This document shows positions 52,566 through 61,629 of a DNA stretch of 64,000 bases, one piece after another. The notes beneath the pieces are model-generated. The model was not told the origin of the DNA and did no database searches. It was given only the letters and a program-made list of their open reading frames with translations. Position 1 is the stretch's first letter; each line of letters opens with the position of its first letter. The position numbers and the translations under genes were made by a program. Origin of the DNA: Saccharopolyspora gregorii (lineage in GTDB: Bacteria > Actinomycetota > Actinomycetes > Mycobacteriales > Pseudonocardiaceae); contig NZ_CP059556.1 in the NCBI RefSeq assembly GCF_024734405.1, positions 4,154,001-4,218,000 of the forward strand, read 5' to 3'.

Positions 52566-53912
52566 CTACTCAGCGCCGCCGAAACCCGGATCGCGATCGA
52601 CTCTTCCGGCGGTGCCCGAATCAGGCGGAACCTGCTCCAGCGAATCGAGCGATCTGCCCGCGGAATCCGGCATGCCGACCATCCCGATGACGCCGAACAG
52701 CACCAGCAGGACCATCATGATCACGGCCATTCCCGGCACCCCGAAATCGGATTCGATCATGGCGGGGACCACGAAGCTCCAGACCCCGAGGACGATGCGG
52801 GCGAACGCGAACGTGACGCCCTGCGCGGTGGCGCGCAGCATCGTCGGGAACATCTCCTGCGACCAGAGCTTGTAGAACGATTCCCCGGCGAGCACGGCGC
52901 CGACGCCGAACAGCGCCACGTTCGCGACCGCCACCCCGACTCCGATCGGCAGCACCGCGAAGCAGCCGAACGCGGCGATCTGCAGCACGGCGCCGATCGC
53001 GAACAGCGGTCTTCGCCGGGCGCCGTCGGCCAGCGGCATGAACACCAGCACCACGGCGAGCAGCGTCACCAGCGAGTTGAACGCCTGGACGGCCACGCTG
53101 GTCGCCCGGTCCACACCACCGGCGTGGACCAGCAGGTACGGCAGGAACGCGCCGTTGGTCCCCGCGACGGTGTTCCACAGCGCGTAGAGCCCGCCGGTGA
53201 ACAGCAGCGCCCGCAGGTTCCGCCCGGTGACCAGGTCCCGCAGCCGTCCGGCGGCGAGCGGGTTCCCGCTGTCGCGGGCCGCGCGCCGGGCCCGCGTCCA
53301 GCGCGCCGATTCGACCATGCCGCGGCGCAGGTACCAGGTGATGAGGGCGACGACGGCCAGGTGCGCGAACACGATCCGCACGCCCAGCACCCCGAGCGGG
53401 GCGAGCGCGAACGCCAGCAGCAGCGTGATCAGCGGTCCGAGGCACCACGCCACCTGGGTCAGCCCGATCAGCCTGCCGCGGGACCGGCCGGGGGCGAATT
53501 CGGCGACCAGGGCCAGCGAGGTCGGCAGGTCGGCGCCGACGGCGAGCCCGACGAGGACGTAGCCGAGGAACAGCATCGGCAGGTTGACGGCGCACACGAT
53601 CCACAGCACGCCGAAGGCGAACACGAGCAGGTCCCACGCGTAGATCCGCTTGCGGCCGAACCGGTCGCCGAGCCTGCCGCCGATGAGCGCGCCGACGGCC
53701 GCGGAGATCGCGTTGGAGCTGAACGCGGTGAGCAGTCCGACGGTGGTGGAGTCGAGCCCGAGGAACGCTTCCCACAGCGGAAGCCCGGCCGCGGCGGCCA
53801 CGATGGACCCAGCGTCGATGTAGGACGCCATGGACGCGAGCACCGCCCACTTCCACTGCCTGCGAGTCGGTTCCGCCGCGTCCGGATCGAGTTCCGCCCC
53901 GGTGCTGTCCAT
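52566..53912 (-). CDS. MFS transporter (SP/inositol-type)
   Basis: The 448-residue carrier has the MFS loop GGRLGDRFGRKRIYAWDLLV and an SP-type middle domain (GLTQVAWCLGPLITLLLAF ... SQEMFPTMLRATAQG). About 12 helices are present. It lies downstream of the LacI gene on the same strand (353-bp gap), suggesting sugar or polyol import under LacI control; this is inferred from context. Confidence 0.87.
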   Translation of the reverse strand: MDSTGAELDPDAAEPTRRQWKWAVLASMASYIDAGSIVAAAAGLPLWEAFLGLDSTTVGLLTAFSSNAISAAVGALIGGRLGDRFGRKRIYAWDLLVFAFGVLWIVCAVNLPMLFLGYVLVGLAVGADLPTSLALVAEFAPGRSRGRLIGLTQVAWCLGPLITLLLAFALAPLGVLGVRIVFAHLAVVALITWYLRRGMVESARWTRARRAARDSGNPLAAGRLRDLVTGRNLRALLFTGGLYALWNTVAGTNGAFLPYLLVHAGGVDRATSVAVQAFNSLVTLLAVVLVFMPLADGARRRPLFAIGAVLQIAAFGCFAVLPIGVGVAVANVALFGVGAVLAGESFYKLWSQEMFPTMLRATAQGVTFAFARIVLGVWSFVVPAMIESDFGVPGMAVIMMVLLVLFGVIGMVGMPDSAGRSLDSLEQVPPDSGTAGRVDRDPGFGGAE

Positions 53913-54265
53913 GGCACTCCCCGTCCGCCGCCGGTGCCCGCGCCCCGCCGGGCGAGCACCGGTGCCGCACGGTCTACCGAACCGGCCGGGCGGCGGGGAA
54001 CCTCCGTCCGTGCGGTTCCACGCACCCGCGACGTCCGATCCGGACGAATCACCCGCCCGGCCCGTCCAGGAACCCGCCCGGCCGGTCGTGCCGGTTCCTC
54101 GTCGGCGGCGCAGCCGCTGAGCCGGGGCGACCGGACCACCCGCGGGTGCTCAGCGGTTCCCCGCGAGATCCGCCGTGCACGGACCGGTACATCGGCGATC
54201 GCGGCCGCCCCGGGAAACCCGGCAGCACCGCTGAGGTCGCGCCACCCCGACAGGAGCAGGGCGGC
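53913..54265. other. 353-bp gap between MFS and LacI genes
   Basis: It contains a GCACCGGTGC palindrome (53956-53965), a possible LacI-type operator near the MFS start, and repeat copy g. No gene is supported. Confidence 0.5.
54093..54250 (+). repeat. Two-hairpin dispersed element, diverged copy g
   Basis: Keeps a GGCGGCG-CA-GCCGC hairpin like hairpin 1 and the outer arms CTCAGCGG (54149-54156) / CCGCTGAG (54228-54235), but the internal stem and apex of hairpin 2 are replaced. Confidence 0.55.
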
Positions 54266-55276
54266 TCAGCGGGCTTCGGGGAGGCTGGACCTGCGCACCA
54301 CGAGTTCGGGTTCGTAGATCACCTGCTGGTGGGTGTGCTCGGCGCCCGGGTCGGATTCGGCGAGCACCAGTTCGGCCGCCTTGCGCCCGATGCGGAACGC
54401 GGGCTGGCGCACCGAGGTCAGCGGTACGGCGGCCGCGGCGGCGAACTCGATGTCGTCGTAGCCGACCAGCGCGATGTCCTCCGGCACCCGCACCCCGGCG
54501 GCGAACAGGGCTTGCAGCAGGCCGAGGGCGAGCAGGTCGTTGGCGCAGAACACCGCGCTCGGCCGGGTCGGCAGGCCGAGCAGCCGGGCGCCCGCGTCCC
54601 GGCCGGAGGCCACGTCCAGCGCGGGCACCTCCAGCACGCCGAGCGCGTCGTCGTCGAGCCCGTGCTCGTGCAGCGCGGTGCGCGCGCCGGTGCGCCGGTC
54701 GAGGCACTGGGTCAGCGAACCGGGCCCGGTGACGAAGCCGATGCTGCGGTGCCCGCGCTCCAGCAGGTGGCGCACGGCGAGCGCTCCGCCCGCCACGTCG
54801 TCCACCGCGACCGAGCACGCCTGCCCGCTGTCGACCTTGCGGTCCACCAGCACCGACGGAATCCCCTGCCGCCGCAGCGAATCGAGGTTGGCGCCGCTGA
54901 CGTCGGACGGGGTGACGAGCACGCCGCGGACCCGCTGCTCGGCGAACAGCGACAGGTACAGCGCTTCGGCTTCCGGGTCCTGCCCGGAGTTGCACAGCAT
55001 CACGCCGAGCCCCTCGTCGCGGGCGGCGGCCTCCACGCCGCGCGCCACGTCGACGAAGAACGGGTTCCCCATGTCCAGCACCAGCAGCGCGAGGATGCGG
55101 CTGTGCCCGGCGCGGAGCTGCCGGGCGGATTCGCTGCGGACGTAGCCGAGTTCGTCGATCACCGACAGCACCCGGGCCCTGGTGGTGACCGAGACCCGGT
55201 CCGGCCGGTTGAGCGAGTTGGACACGGTGGCCACCGAGACTCCGGCGCGTTCGGCAACGTCCTTGATGCTGACCAT
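54266..55276 (-). CDS. LacI-family transcriptional regulator
   Basis: The 336-residue protein starts MVSIKDVAERAGVSVATVSNSLNRPDRV, the LacI HTH and hinge start, and has a periplasmic-binding-like core: ILALLVLDMGNPFF, SAVFCANDLLALGLLQALF, PEDIALVGYDDIEFAAAA. It is a sugar-responsive repressor; the MFS carrier at 52566 is the likely target. Confidence 0.93.
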   Translation of the reverse strand: MVSIKDVAERAGVSVATVSNSLNRPDRVSVTTRARVLSVIDELGYVRSESARQLRAGHSRILALLVLDMGNPFFVDVARGVEAAARDEGLGVMLCNSGQDPEAEALYLSLFAEQRVRGVLVTPSDVSGANLDSLRRQGIPSVLVDRKVDSGQACSVAVDDVAGGALAVRHLLERGHRSIGFVTGPGSLTQCLDRRTGARTALHEHGLDDDALGVLEVPALDVASGRDAGARLLGLPTRPSAVFCANDLLALGLLQALFAAGVRVPEDIALVGYDDIEFAAAAAVPLTSVRQPAFRIGRKAAELVLAESDPGAEHTHQQVIYEPELVVRRSSLPEAR

Positions 55277-55427
55277 GCCTCCAGGGTGCCCGGTGCGGCC
55301 GCCGCGCACCGAAGTGGCCTCACCGCCAGCGGTCCCGGCGGCCGCCGCGCGCGGGCGGTGCGATCGCGGCGACCGGCGGCCGCACCGGGGCGGGGGTCAC
55401 CCGCTCCCGGCGGGGACGGCCGTGCGG

Positions 55428-56153
55428 TCAGAGCGCCCCGGCCGCGGGACGCACCACGATCTCGCTGACGTCGACCTCCGCCGGTTGCTCGACGGCGAAC
55501 GCGATGGAGTCGGCGACCGCGGACGCCGGGATGCTGATGGACCGATAGTCGCGCATCGCCTCCCGCGCGGATTCGTCGGTAATGGTCCCGGCGAGCTCGG
55601 ATTCGACGACGCCGGGCGAGACGACGCTGACCCGGATGCCGCCGTCGGACTCCTGGCGCAGCCCTTCGGAGATCGCGCGCACGGCGAACTTGGTGGCGCA
55701 GTACACGGCGGCGGTGGGGCTGACCACGAAGCCGCCGACGGAGGCCACGTTCACGAACTGCCCGCCGCCCTGCTCGCGCATGATGGGCAGCGCGGCGGCG
55801 ATGCCGTGCAGCACGCCGCGCACGTTCACGTCGAGCATGCGGTTCCACTCGTCCACCTTGAGTGCCGCCATCGGGGACAGCGGCATCACACCGGCGTTGT
55901 TGACGACGACGTCGACCCGGCCGAACTCGGCGCGGGCGGCGGCGGTGAAGGCGTGCACGTCGGCGGCGTCGGTGACGTCGAGCCTGCGGTGCGCGGCGGT
56001 GCCACCGGCGGCGGTGATCTCGGCGGTGAGCGCTTCGAGCCGTTCGGTGCGGCGGGCCCCGAGGAACACCCGGTGTCCGCGCTGCGCGAGCACACGGGCG
56101 CTGGCCTCGCCGATGCCGCTGCTCGCGCCGGTGATCAAGATGGTCTTCGCCAC
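55428..56153 (-). CDS. Short-chain dehydrogenase/reductase
   Basis: The 241-residue classical SDR has VAKTILITGASSGIGEASARVL, VVVNNAGVMPLSPM, VNVASVGGFVVSPTAAVYCATKFAV with Tyr-x3-Lys, and the NADP-site Arg loop GARRTERL. GTG at 56153 has GGGGAGGA upstream. It resembles oxidoreductases of the ucpA/ydfG type. Its stop is 151 bp from the LacI start. Confidence 0.88.
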   Translation of the reverse strand: MAKTILITGASSGIGEASARVLAQRGHRVFLGARRTERLEALTAEITAAGGTAAHRRLDVTDAADVHAFTAAARAEFGRVDVVVNNAGVMPLSPMAALKVDEWNRMLDVNVRGVLHGIAAALPIMREQGGGQFVNVASVGGFVVSPTAAVYCATKFAVRAISEGLRQESDGGIRVSVVSPGVVESELAGTITDESAREAMRDYRSISIPASAVADSIAFAVEQPAEVDVSEIVVRPAAGAL

Positions 56154-56251
56154 TGGTCCTCCCCTGTCCGGCCCCCTGCGGGCCGTCGAGGACGACTCTG
56201 CGCGGTGCGGCCCCACCGGCCCAGGCCGTGGCACACCTAGGAATCGCGCGG

Positions 56252-57454
56252 TCAGACCTTGAGTCCGAGCCAGTTGGTGAAGTGGGCGATGCTGTCGGAC
56301 TTGCGGCGTTCGGCCATCGCGATGGCGCGCGCGGTCTCCCGCACCTGCGGGTGGTAGCGGGTCTGCTGCGGGGCGACGCGGCGCGCGTTGTTCAGGGCGC
56401 GCAGCGCGTTGGCGTGGTCGCCGGCGAGCACCCAGGCGCGGGCGACGTCCTGCCAGTGGTGGCCGACGCGGTTGGCCCGCATGTCGTCGGGCAGCCGCAG
56501 TTCGGAACCGTCCCGGGCGGCGCGGCCGGGGTCACCGCCTTCGAGGGAGACGGCGACGTCGTGGATCTCGACGTTGCCGGGTCCGAAGTTCGTGTCGTAG
56601 GCGGCGGAGGAGCGGCCGAGCCGGGCGCCGATCGCCCTGGCTTCGGCGATGTGCTCGCGAGCCCGGTCCAGTTCGCACGCGCGCGCGTCGATCATCGCGC
56701 CGCGCAGGTGCGCCGAACCGCGCAGCGCCAGCACCTCTTCGCTGTCCGGTCTGGACTCCAGCAGGTCCAGCGAGTGCTGCACCAGCCGGGTGCCGGTGTC
56801 GTAGGACGCGCAGGACATCAGGATGAGCGCGCGGTGCTGCACGGCGTGCGCGGCGAGCAGCGGGTCGTCGCTGCGCTCGGCGGCCATCTCCATCCGGTCG
56901 ACGGCCTGGGTGGCGAGCGGTATCCAGCCGAAGCGGTAGACCAGTTGCGCGGTGTTGCCGTAGGCCTGGGCGAGGTAGCGGTACCCCCGTTCGCGCGCGG
57001 AGTCGGTGCTCGCCTGGCGGATCGCGCCCGCCATCCGGCGGAGCAGCACCGGCGTCAGTTCGATGGCTTGCCGGGCGCGGTCGGAGTGCCGGAGGTCGCG
57101 CACCTTGGCGAGGTCGGCCTCGATCTCCTCGGTGGCACCGGGTTCGAGCGCGGCGGCGTAGCGGCCCTCGGCGAACAGGGTGCGGAGTTCGGTGAGGCCG
57201 GGCGGGATTCCGCCGTCGTCGTCGAGGGTTTCGCGGTACGGCTGCCCGTAGAGCTCTTCGGCTTCGATGCCGAGCGCGCGGGCGACGGCCGCGACGAACG
57301 CGGGCGAGCCGGGTTCCCGTCCCTGTTCGACCGCTCGGAGCATGCTGATGCTGTAATTGGCGCGCTGCGCCAGGGCCTGTTGGTTGAGTCCCGCGACTTT
57401 TCGAGCCATCGCGACGCGTTCGCCGAGGGCCGATCCCTGTTCAGGCCGTGGCAC
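56252..57454 (-). CDS. XRE-family regulator with TPR-like helical domain
   Basis: About 400 residues from GTG 57454 (GGAAGGAG at good spacing; ATG 57478 is the alternative). HTH at ALGERVAMARKVAGLNQQALAQRANYSISMLRAVEQGRE, then a long helical repeat domain with paired helices (RALILMSCASYDTGTRLVQHSLDLL), as in actinobacterial SARP-adjacent XRE regulators. A small CxxC protein is divergent at 57619; the gap contains CCGCTAGCT. This is the same arrangement as 32109/33088. Confidence 0.88.
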   Translation of the reverse strand: MPRPEQGSALGERVAMARKVAGLNQQALAQRANYSISMLRAVEQGREPGSPAFVAAVARALGIEAEELYGQPYRETLDDDGGIPPGLTELRTLFAEGRYAAALEPGATEEIEADLAKVRDLRHSDRARQAIELTPVLLRRMAGAIRQASTDSARERGYRYLAQAYGNTAQLVYRFGWIPLATQAVDRMEMAAERSDDPLLAAHAVQHRALILMSCASYDTGTRLVQHSLDLLESRPDSEEVLALRGSAHLRGAMIDARACELDRAREHIAEARAIGARLGRSSAAYDTNFGPGNVEIHDVAVSLEGGDPGRAARDGSELRLPDDMRANRVGHHWQDVARAWVLAGDHANALRALNNARRVAPQQTRYHPQVRETARAIAMAERRKSDSIAHFTNWLGLKV

Positions 57455-57571
57455 GGGGCTCCTTCCACGTAGGGCCATGGAACCACCAGACTAGGTGACA
57501 CACGTTGGTGCGAGCAGCTTGTTGTCGCACTGTCACATGGCTGTCACTCCGCCACCCGGTGCGGTCGTAAC

Positions 57572-57603
57572 TTGACAGGACAAGCGCTCACCCACCGCTA
57601 GCT
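57572..57603 (+). promoter_or_regulatory. Promoter/operator of the small CxxC gene at 57619
   Basis: A consensus TTGACA (57572-57577) is followed, at -10 spacing, by CCGCTAGCT (57595-57603), identical to 33014-33022. No good TATAAT is present, so the motif may replace the -10 and act as an operator. Confidence 0.5.
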
Positions 57604-57618
57604 AGTCAGGTGAGAACC

Positions 57619-57936
57619 ATGCCTGCTTTCCACGACTGCCACTCCGAGCCCGGCACGGCGCCGCTGCCCGAGGTGATCGATGCCGTCCCCGTCCCGCCAC
57701 CGCCCGAGGAGCCCGCGGTGCTCAACGTCCGCTACCGCGCGGGAATCGTCGGCGAACGGGCCCGCGTCGTGCACGCCGCGACCTGGACCCCGCGCGATGT
57801 GCTGATCACGTTGTGCGGCATGCCGCTCGACCCGTCGCTCGTCGAAGAATCCACCGGGATGCCGTGCATGCGCTGCATCCGCATCGCCGCCCGCCGCGCC
57901 CGCGAAGACGACGAACAGCGCGGCCTCGAAGGCTGA
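57619..57936 (+). CDS. Small CxxC protein, divergent from an XRE regulator
   Basis: A 105-residue protein with VVHAATWTPRDVLITLCGMPLDPS then MPCMRCIRIAARRARED. The H...CG...CxxC set could bind zinc. It is related in pattern to 33088. Function unknown; the XRE neighbour probably controls it. Confidence 0.7.
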   Translation: MPAFHDCHSEPGTAPLPEVIDAVPVPPPPEEPAVLNVRYRAGIVGERARVVHAATWTPRDVLITLCGMPLDPSLVEESTGMPCMRCIRIAARRAREDDEQRGLEG

Positions 57937-57984
57937 TCCACCACCAGGGTTCGACATCTCGTCCTCCTCGGTCGAAGGTGTTCC

Positions 57985-58480
57985 CGTTGCAGCGGAAGCG
58001 ATCGATGACGAGCAGGCCGGGGCCGTCGTCCGGATCGCCCGCTCCGCGGCCGAACGACGTCACCACCAGCGCCCCGCCCTGCGGATCGGCGGAGTCGACG
58101 TCCAGCTCGCGTTCGCCGGTCCCGTCCCGCGCGCCGAGCGGAATCCCCAGCGACCGCGGGGAGTTCGCCGTTCCCGTTCCGATGTGGACGGGGATCTCCT
58201 CCGGGGTCCCGGTTCCGGACAGCGCACCGACCCCACCGCGTCGTCCCTCCCGCACTTCCCCGCACCGCTGCGGGCGACCGGGTCCGGCTTCCAGCGGTCC
58301 CCCACCGGCGGACCGCCGCGTAGTGGCCGCCGAGACCGCTGAGCCGCAACTGGCCGTCGGTGCGCTGCGCGGTCCGCGCCTCCGCCCTCCCGTCGACGAC
58401 CAGATCGACGTCCGGCGCCCCCGCGCTCAGGCCACCTCGCGCGGGGCGCCGAAGCAGGTCCGGCTGCTCCGCGTGCCCGT
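57985..58480 (-). pseudogene. Probable decayed gene (fragments in shifted frames)
   Basis: Coherent stretches appear in different frames on the minus strand. Upstream is LVVDGRAEARTAQRTDGQLR followed by LSGLGGHYAAVRR, then RWKPDPVARSGAGKC near 58300. Further on come GTPEEIPVHIGTGTANSPRS, LGIPLGARDGTGERELDVDS and LVVTSFGRGAGDPDDGPGLL. Two frameshifts would join them into one protein; family not recognised. Sequencing errors are an alternative. No other gene is supported from 57937 to 58697. Confidence 0.35.
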
Positions 58481-58697
58481 GCGACCCCCGCGCGTGACCT
58501 CGGAGCACCCAGGCCGGCGAGGCGCGCTCACGCCGATGCCGCGTTTCGGCGGAATCCGGCCCGCCTTTCGGCCGAAGCCCGCCGCGAGCCGGTCGCGGAG
58601 TCCCGTTTCACCACCTTTCCCGTGGTGAGGCCGAGCGCACGGCCGGGCCGCGGGGATGCGAGCATTCCGCGAGTCGCATCGAGGGAAGGTGGATCAC

Positions 58698-60074
58698 GTG
58701 CAGGTGCTCTGGGGCGCGGCGGGGATGGTCGTGCTGCTGCTGATCGCGTTCGCGTTGTCCACCGACCGCCGGGCGATCCGGCCGCGCACCGTGCTGGGCG
58801 CGCTGGCGCTGCAGCTGGTGTTCGCCTTCGTGGTGCTGCGCTGGGACGCGGGCAAGGCCGCGCTGAGCGCCGTCTCCGCCGGGGTGCAGCGGGTGATCGA
58901 CTCCTCGAAGGAGGGCATCGACTTCCTGCTCGGCCCGGTGATGCCGACGAACGGGGCGACGGTCGTCGCCTTCCAGGTGCTGCCGATCATCGTGTTCGTG
59001 GCGTCGCTGACCGCGGTGCTCTACCACTGGAACGTGTTGCAGTGGGTGGTGCGGATCGTCGGCGGCGGGCTGCGCAAGGTGCTGGGGACCACGCGCGCGG
59101 AGTCGCTGAACGCCACGGCCAACATCTTCCTCGGGCAGACCGAGGCGCCGCTGGTGGTGCGGCCGTACCTGGCGGGCATGACCCGCTCGGAGTTCTTCGC
59201 CGTCATGGTCGGCGGTCTGTCCACCGTGGCCGGTTCGGTGATGGTGGGGTACGCGATGCTGGGCGCGAGCCTCGACCACCTCATCGCGGCGAGCTTCATG
59301 GCCGCGCCCGCCGGCCTGATGATGGCGAAGATCATCGTGCCGGAGACCGAGGCGGTCACCGGCGACGCCGAGCACGCCGCGAAGTCCGCCGAATCCGAGG
59401 GCGGGCGGCGCGGCGTGCTCGCGTGGTTCGCGAAGAAGCCCGCGGCCACGACGACCCCGGAACCGGCGGCCGCCGCGGACGAGGGCGGGACCGACACCGC
59501 CGAACCGGAGAAGGCGGGCACCACCACCGCGGTGGACGACGACGAGGCGCTGGAGACCAAGCCGCGCAACGTGATCGACGCGGCCGCGACCGGTGCCTCG
59601 GACGGGCTGAAGCTGGCGCTCAACGTCGGCGCCATGCTGTTCGCGTTCGTCTCGCTGATCGCGCTGCTGAACCTGGTCCTCGGGGCCGTCGGCGGCCTGG
59701 TCGGCCTCGACGGCATCACCTTCGAGCAGATCATCGGCTACGTCTTCGCACCGGTGATGTGGGTGATCGGCGTGCCGTGGGAGGACGCGGTGACCGCGGG
59801 CGGTTTCGTCGGCCAGAAGCTGGTGCTCAACGAGTTCGTCGCGTTCACCGACTTCGGCCCGCAGGCGGCGTCGTTCTCGCCGCACACCGCCATCATCATC
59901 ACCTTCGCGCTGACCGGGTTCGCGAACTTCTCCTCGCTGGCGATCCTGCTCGGCGGGCTCGGCGGGCTGGTGCCGTCGCGGCGGTCGCTGATCGCCGAGC
60001 TCGGGATGCGGGCGATCGCGGGCGGCACGCTGGCGAACCTGATGAGCGCCGCCATCGCCGGGATGCTCGTCTAG
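58698..60074 (+). CDS. CNT-family concentrative nucleoside transporter (NupC-like)
   Basis: The 458-residue protein has the CNT blocks LPIIVFVASLTAVLYHWNVLQWVV, NATANIFLGQTEAPLVVRPYL (nucleoside/Na+ site), MTRSEFFAVMVGGLSTVAGSVM and GFVGQKLVLNEFVAFTDF, plus the final GFANFSSLAILLGGLGGLVP. A hydrophilic acidic loop (~residues 220-295) is longer than usual. It imports nucleosides by cation symport. GTG at 58698 has AGGGAAGG upstream. Its stop shares CTAG with the convergent gene. Confidence 0.92.
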   Translation: MQVLWGAAGMVVLLLIAFALSTDRRAIRPRTVLGALALQLVFAFVVLRWDAGKAALSAVSAGVQRVIDSSKEGIDFLLGPVMPTNGATVVAFQVLPIIVFVASLTAVLYHWNVLQWVVRIVGGGLRKVLGTTRAESLNATANIFLGQTEAPLVVRPYLAGMTRSEFFAVMVGGLSTVAGSVMVGYAMLGASLDHLIAASFMAAPAGLMMAKIIVPETEAVTGDAEHAAKSAESEGGRRGVLAWFAKKPAATTTPEPAAAADEGGTDTAEPEKAGTTTAVDDDEALETKPRNVIDAAATGASDGLKLALNVGAMLFAFVSLIALLNLVLGAVGGLVGLDGITFEQIIGYVFAPVMWVIGVPWEDAVTAGGFVGQKLVLNEFVAFTDFGPQAASFSPHTAIIITFALTGFANFSSLAILLGGLGGLVPSRRSLIAELGMRAIAGGTLANLMSAAIAGMLV

Positions 60075-61552
60075 CTCCCCAGCTTCGGCAGCAGGTAGGC
60101 CCGGAGGTCCGCGAGATCTCCGGGCGCACCCGCCCAGCCGAGGTAGCCGTCCGGCCGGACCAGCAGCAGCGCGGGCCGGTCGACGCCGTAACCGTCGTGC
60201 GCGTGGCCGTGCACGTCGTGCACCGCGCCGGGACGCGGTTCCCGGAGCACGGCGTGCGCGTCGAGCCCGGGCAGGGCGAGGCCGGCGCTCGTGCCGCCGA
60301 AGTCCAGCAGCGTCCAGTGCGGCCCGGCGAACAGCTCGAACAACCGCACCTCCGCCCCGTCGAGCAGGACCGGGGCGTCCGGGGCCCGGTCACCGGCGAG
60401 CACCGCCGCGGGTTCGGCGCGGCGCTCTTCGGCCAGCGGCCCGCCGCGGTAGTGCAGTCCGAGCTGGTTGAGCTCCGGTCCGCGCACGTGCGCCTCGGGA
60501 TCGTCCTCGCGCAGCAGGTCCAGCAGCCGTCCGCTGAGCCGCAGCACCCCTTCCGCCACCGGGTACCGCTCGGCCTCGTAGCTGTCGAGCAGCGCCTCGT
60601 CCGCACCGCGCAGCACGGCGGCGAGCTTCCAGCCGAGGTTGTGCGCGTCCTGCACCCCGGTGTTCATGCCCTGGCCGCCGGTGGGCGGGCAGACGTGCGC
60701 CGCGTCGCCCGCGAGCAGCACCCGGCCGTCGCGGTAGCGCTCGGCGAGGCGCGCGTTGGCCCGCCACACCGAGTTCCAGTGCACCTCGTGCACCCGCAGG
60801 TCGAGCCCGCTCATCCGGTTCAGCCATTCCCGCAGCCCGTCCGGGGTGGGCTCCACGTCGTCGCGGGACGCGGTGACGGTGAACAGGTCGGTTCCTGCCA
60901 GCGGCTGCACCGAGGCGAGCTCGCCGTCGCGGGACCAGGCCAGCGCCCGGTCCCGGCCGAGGCCGCTGAGCCGGACGTCGGCGATGAGTGCCTTGGTCGT
61001 CTCGTCGGTCTCGCCGCGGAACTCGATGCCGAGCGCGCGGCGCACGGTGCTGCGTCCGCCGTCGGCGCCGACGAGGTACCGGGCGCGGATCTCGGTGTCG
61101 TCGGCGAGCCGCGCGGTGACCTGCCGGTCGTCCTGGCGCAGCGCGCGGAGCTCGACGCCGAGCTCGACCTGGCCGCCGTACCCGGCGAGCGCTTTGCGCA
61201 GGACCTCCTCGGTGCGGAACTGCGGGACGAACCAGGCGTTCGGGTGCGGGACCCCGGGTGTGGCGGGCACCGGTTCGCCGGGGTGGCCCTCCCAGACGAG
61301 CCGTCCGGCTTCGTACTTGCGCATCGGGATGCCGCCGGCGCCCGCGGCGTGCAGGTCGTCGAGCACGCCGAGGTCGGCGAAGACCTCCTGGGTGCGCGGG
61401 TGGATGCCGTCGCCGCGGGAGCCGCCGAAGTGCTCGGTGGCCTTGTCGACGAGCCGGAACGCGATGCCGCGCCGGGCGAGTTCGCAGGCCAGGACCAGTC
61501 CGGTCGGTCCGGCTCCGGCGATGAGGACGTCGGTGTCGTGCTGGGCGCTCAT
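60071..61552 (-). CDS. FAD-dependent aromatic monooxygenase (RdmE/PgaE-like)
   Basis: The 493-residue protein has the FAD loop DVLIAGAGPTGLVLACELARRG, the DG motif YLVGADGGRSTVRRALG, the GD motif RVLLAGDAAHVCPPTGGQGMNTGVQDA, and a thioredoxin-like C-domain. It is a class A flavoprotein hydroxylase of phenols or polyketides. ATG 61552 with GGGAGG upstream. Divergent from a TetR with operators between; likely induced by its substrate. Convergent overlap of 4 bp with the CNT gene. Confidence 0.92.
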   Translation of the reverse strand: MSAQHDTDVLIAGAGPTGLVLACELARRGIAFRLVDKATEHFGGSRGDGIHPRTQEVFADLGVLDDLHAAGAGGIPMRKYEAGRLVWEGHPGEPVPATPGVPHPNAWFVPQFRTEEVLRKALAGYGGQVELGVELRALRQDDRQVTARLADDTEIRARYLVGADGGRSTVRRALGIEFRGETDETTKALIADVRLSGLGRDRALAWSRDGELASVQPLAGTDLFTVTASRDDVEPTPDGLREWLNRMSGLDLRVHEVHWNSVWRANARLAERYRDGRVLLAGDAAHVCPPTGGQGMNTGVQDAHNLGWKLAAVLRGADEALLDSYEAERYPVAEGVLRLSGRLLDLLREDDPEAHVRGPELNQLGLHYRGGPLAEERRAEPAAVLAGDRAPDAPVLLDGAEVRLFELFAGPHWTLLDFGGTSAGLALPGLDAHAVLREPRPGAVHDVHGHAHDGYGVDRPALLLVRPDGYLGWAGAPGDLADLRAYLLPKLGS

Positions 61553-61569
61553 GCCCACCTCCCTCTGTC

Positions 61570-61627
61570 GGTACGTCGTACCCCATGTTCGTACGCCGCA
61601 CGAACAACGTTAGCGGTACGGTGTACC
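61570..61627. promoter_or_regulatory. TetR operators between the monooxygenase and regulator genes
   Basis: Two 13-bp palindromes of the same form, GGTAC-GTC-GTACC (61570-61582) and GGTAC-GGT-GTACC (61615-61627), flank GTTCGT-N7-ACGAAC (61587-61605). The second ends 2 bp before the regulator ATG. They are the likely autoregulatory sites. Confidence 0.7.
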
Positions 61628-61629
61628 AC

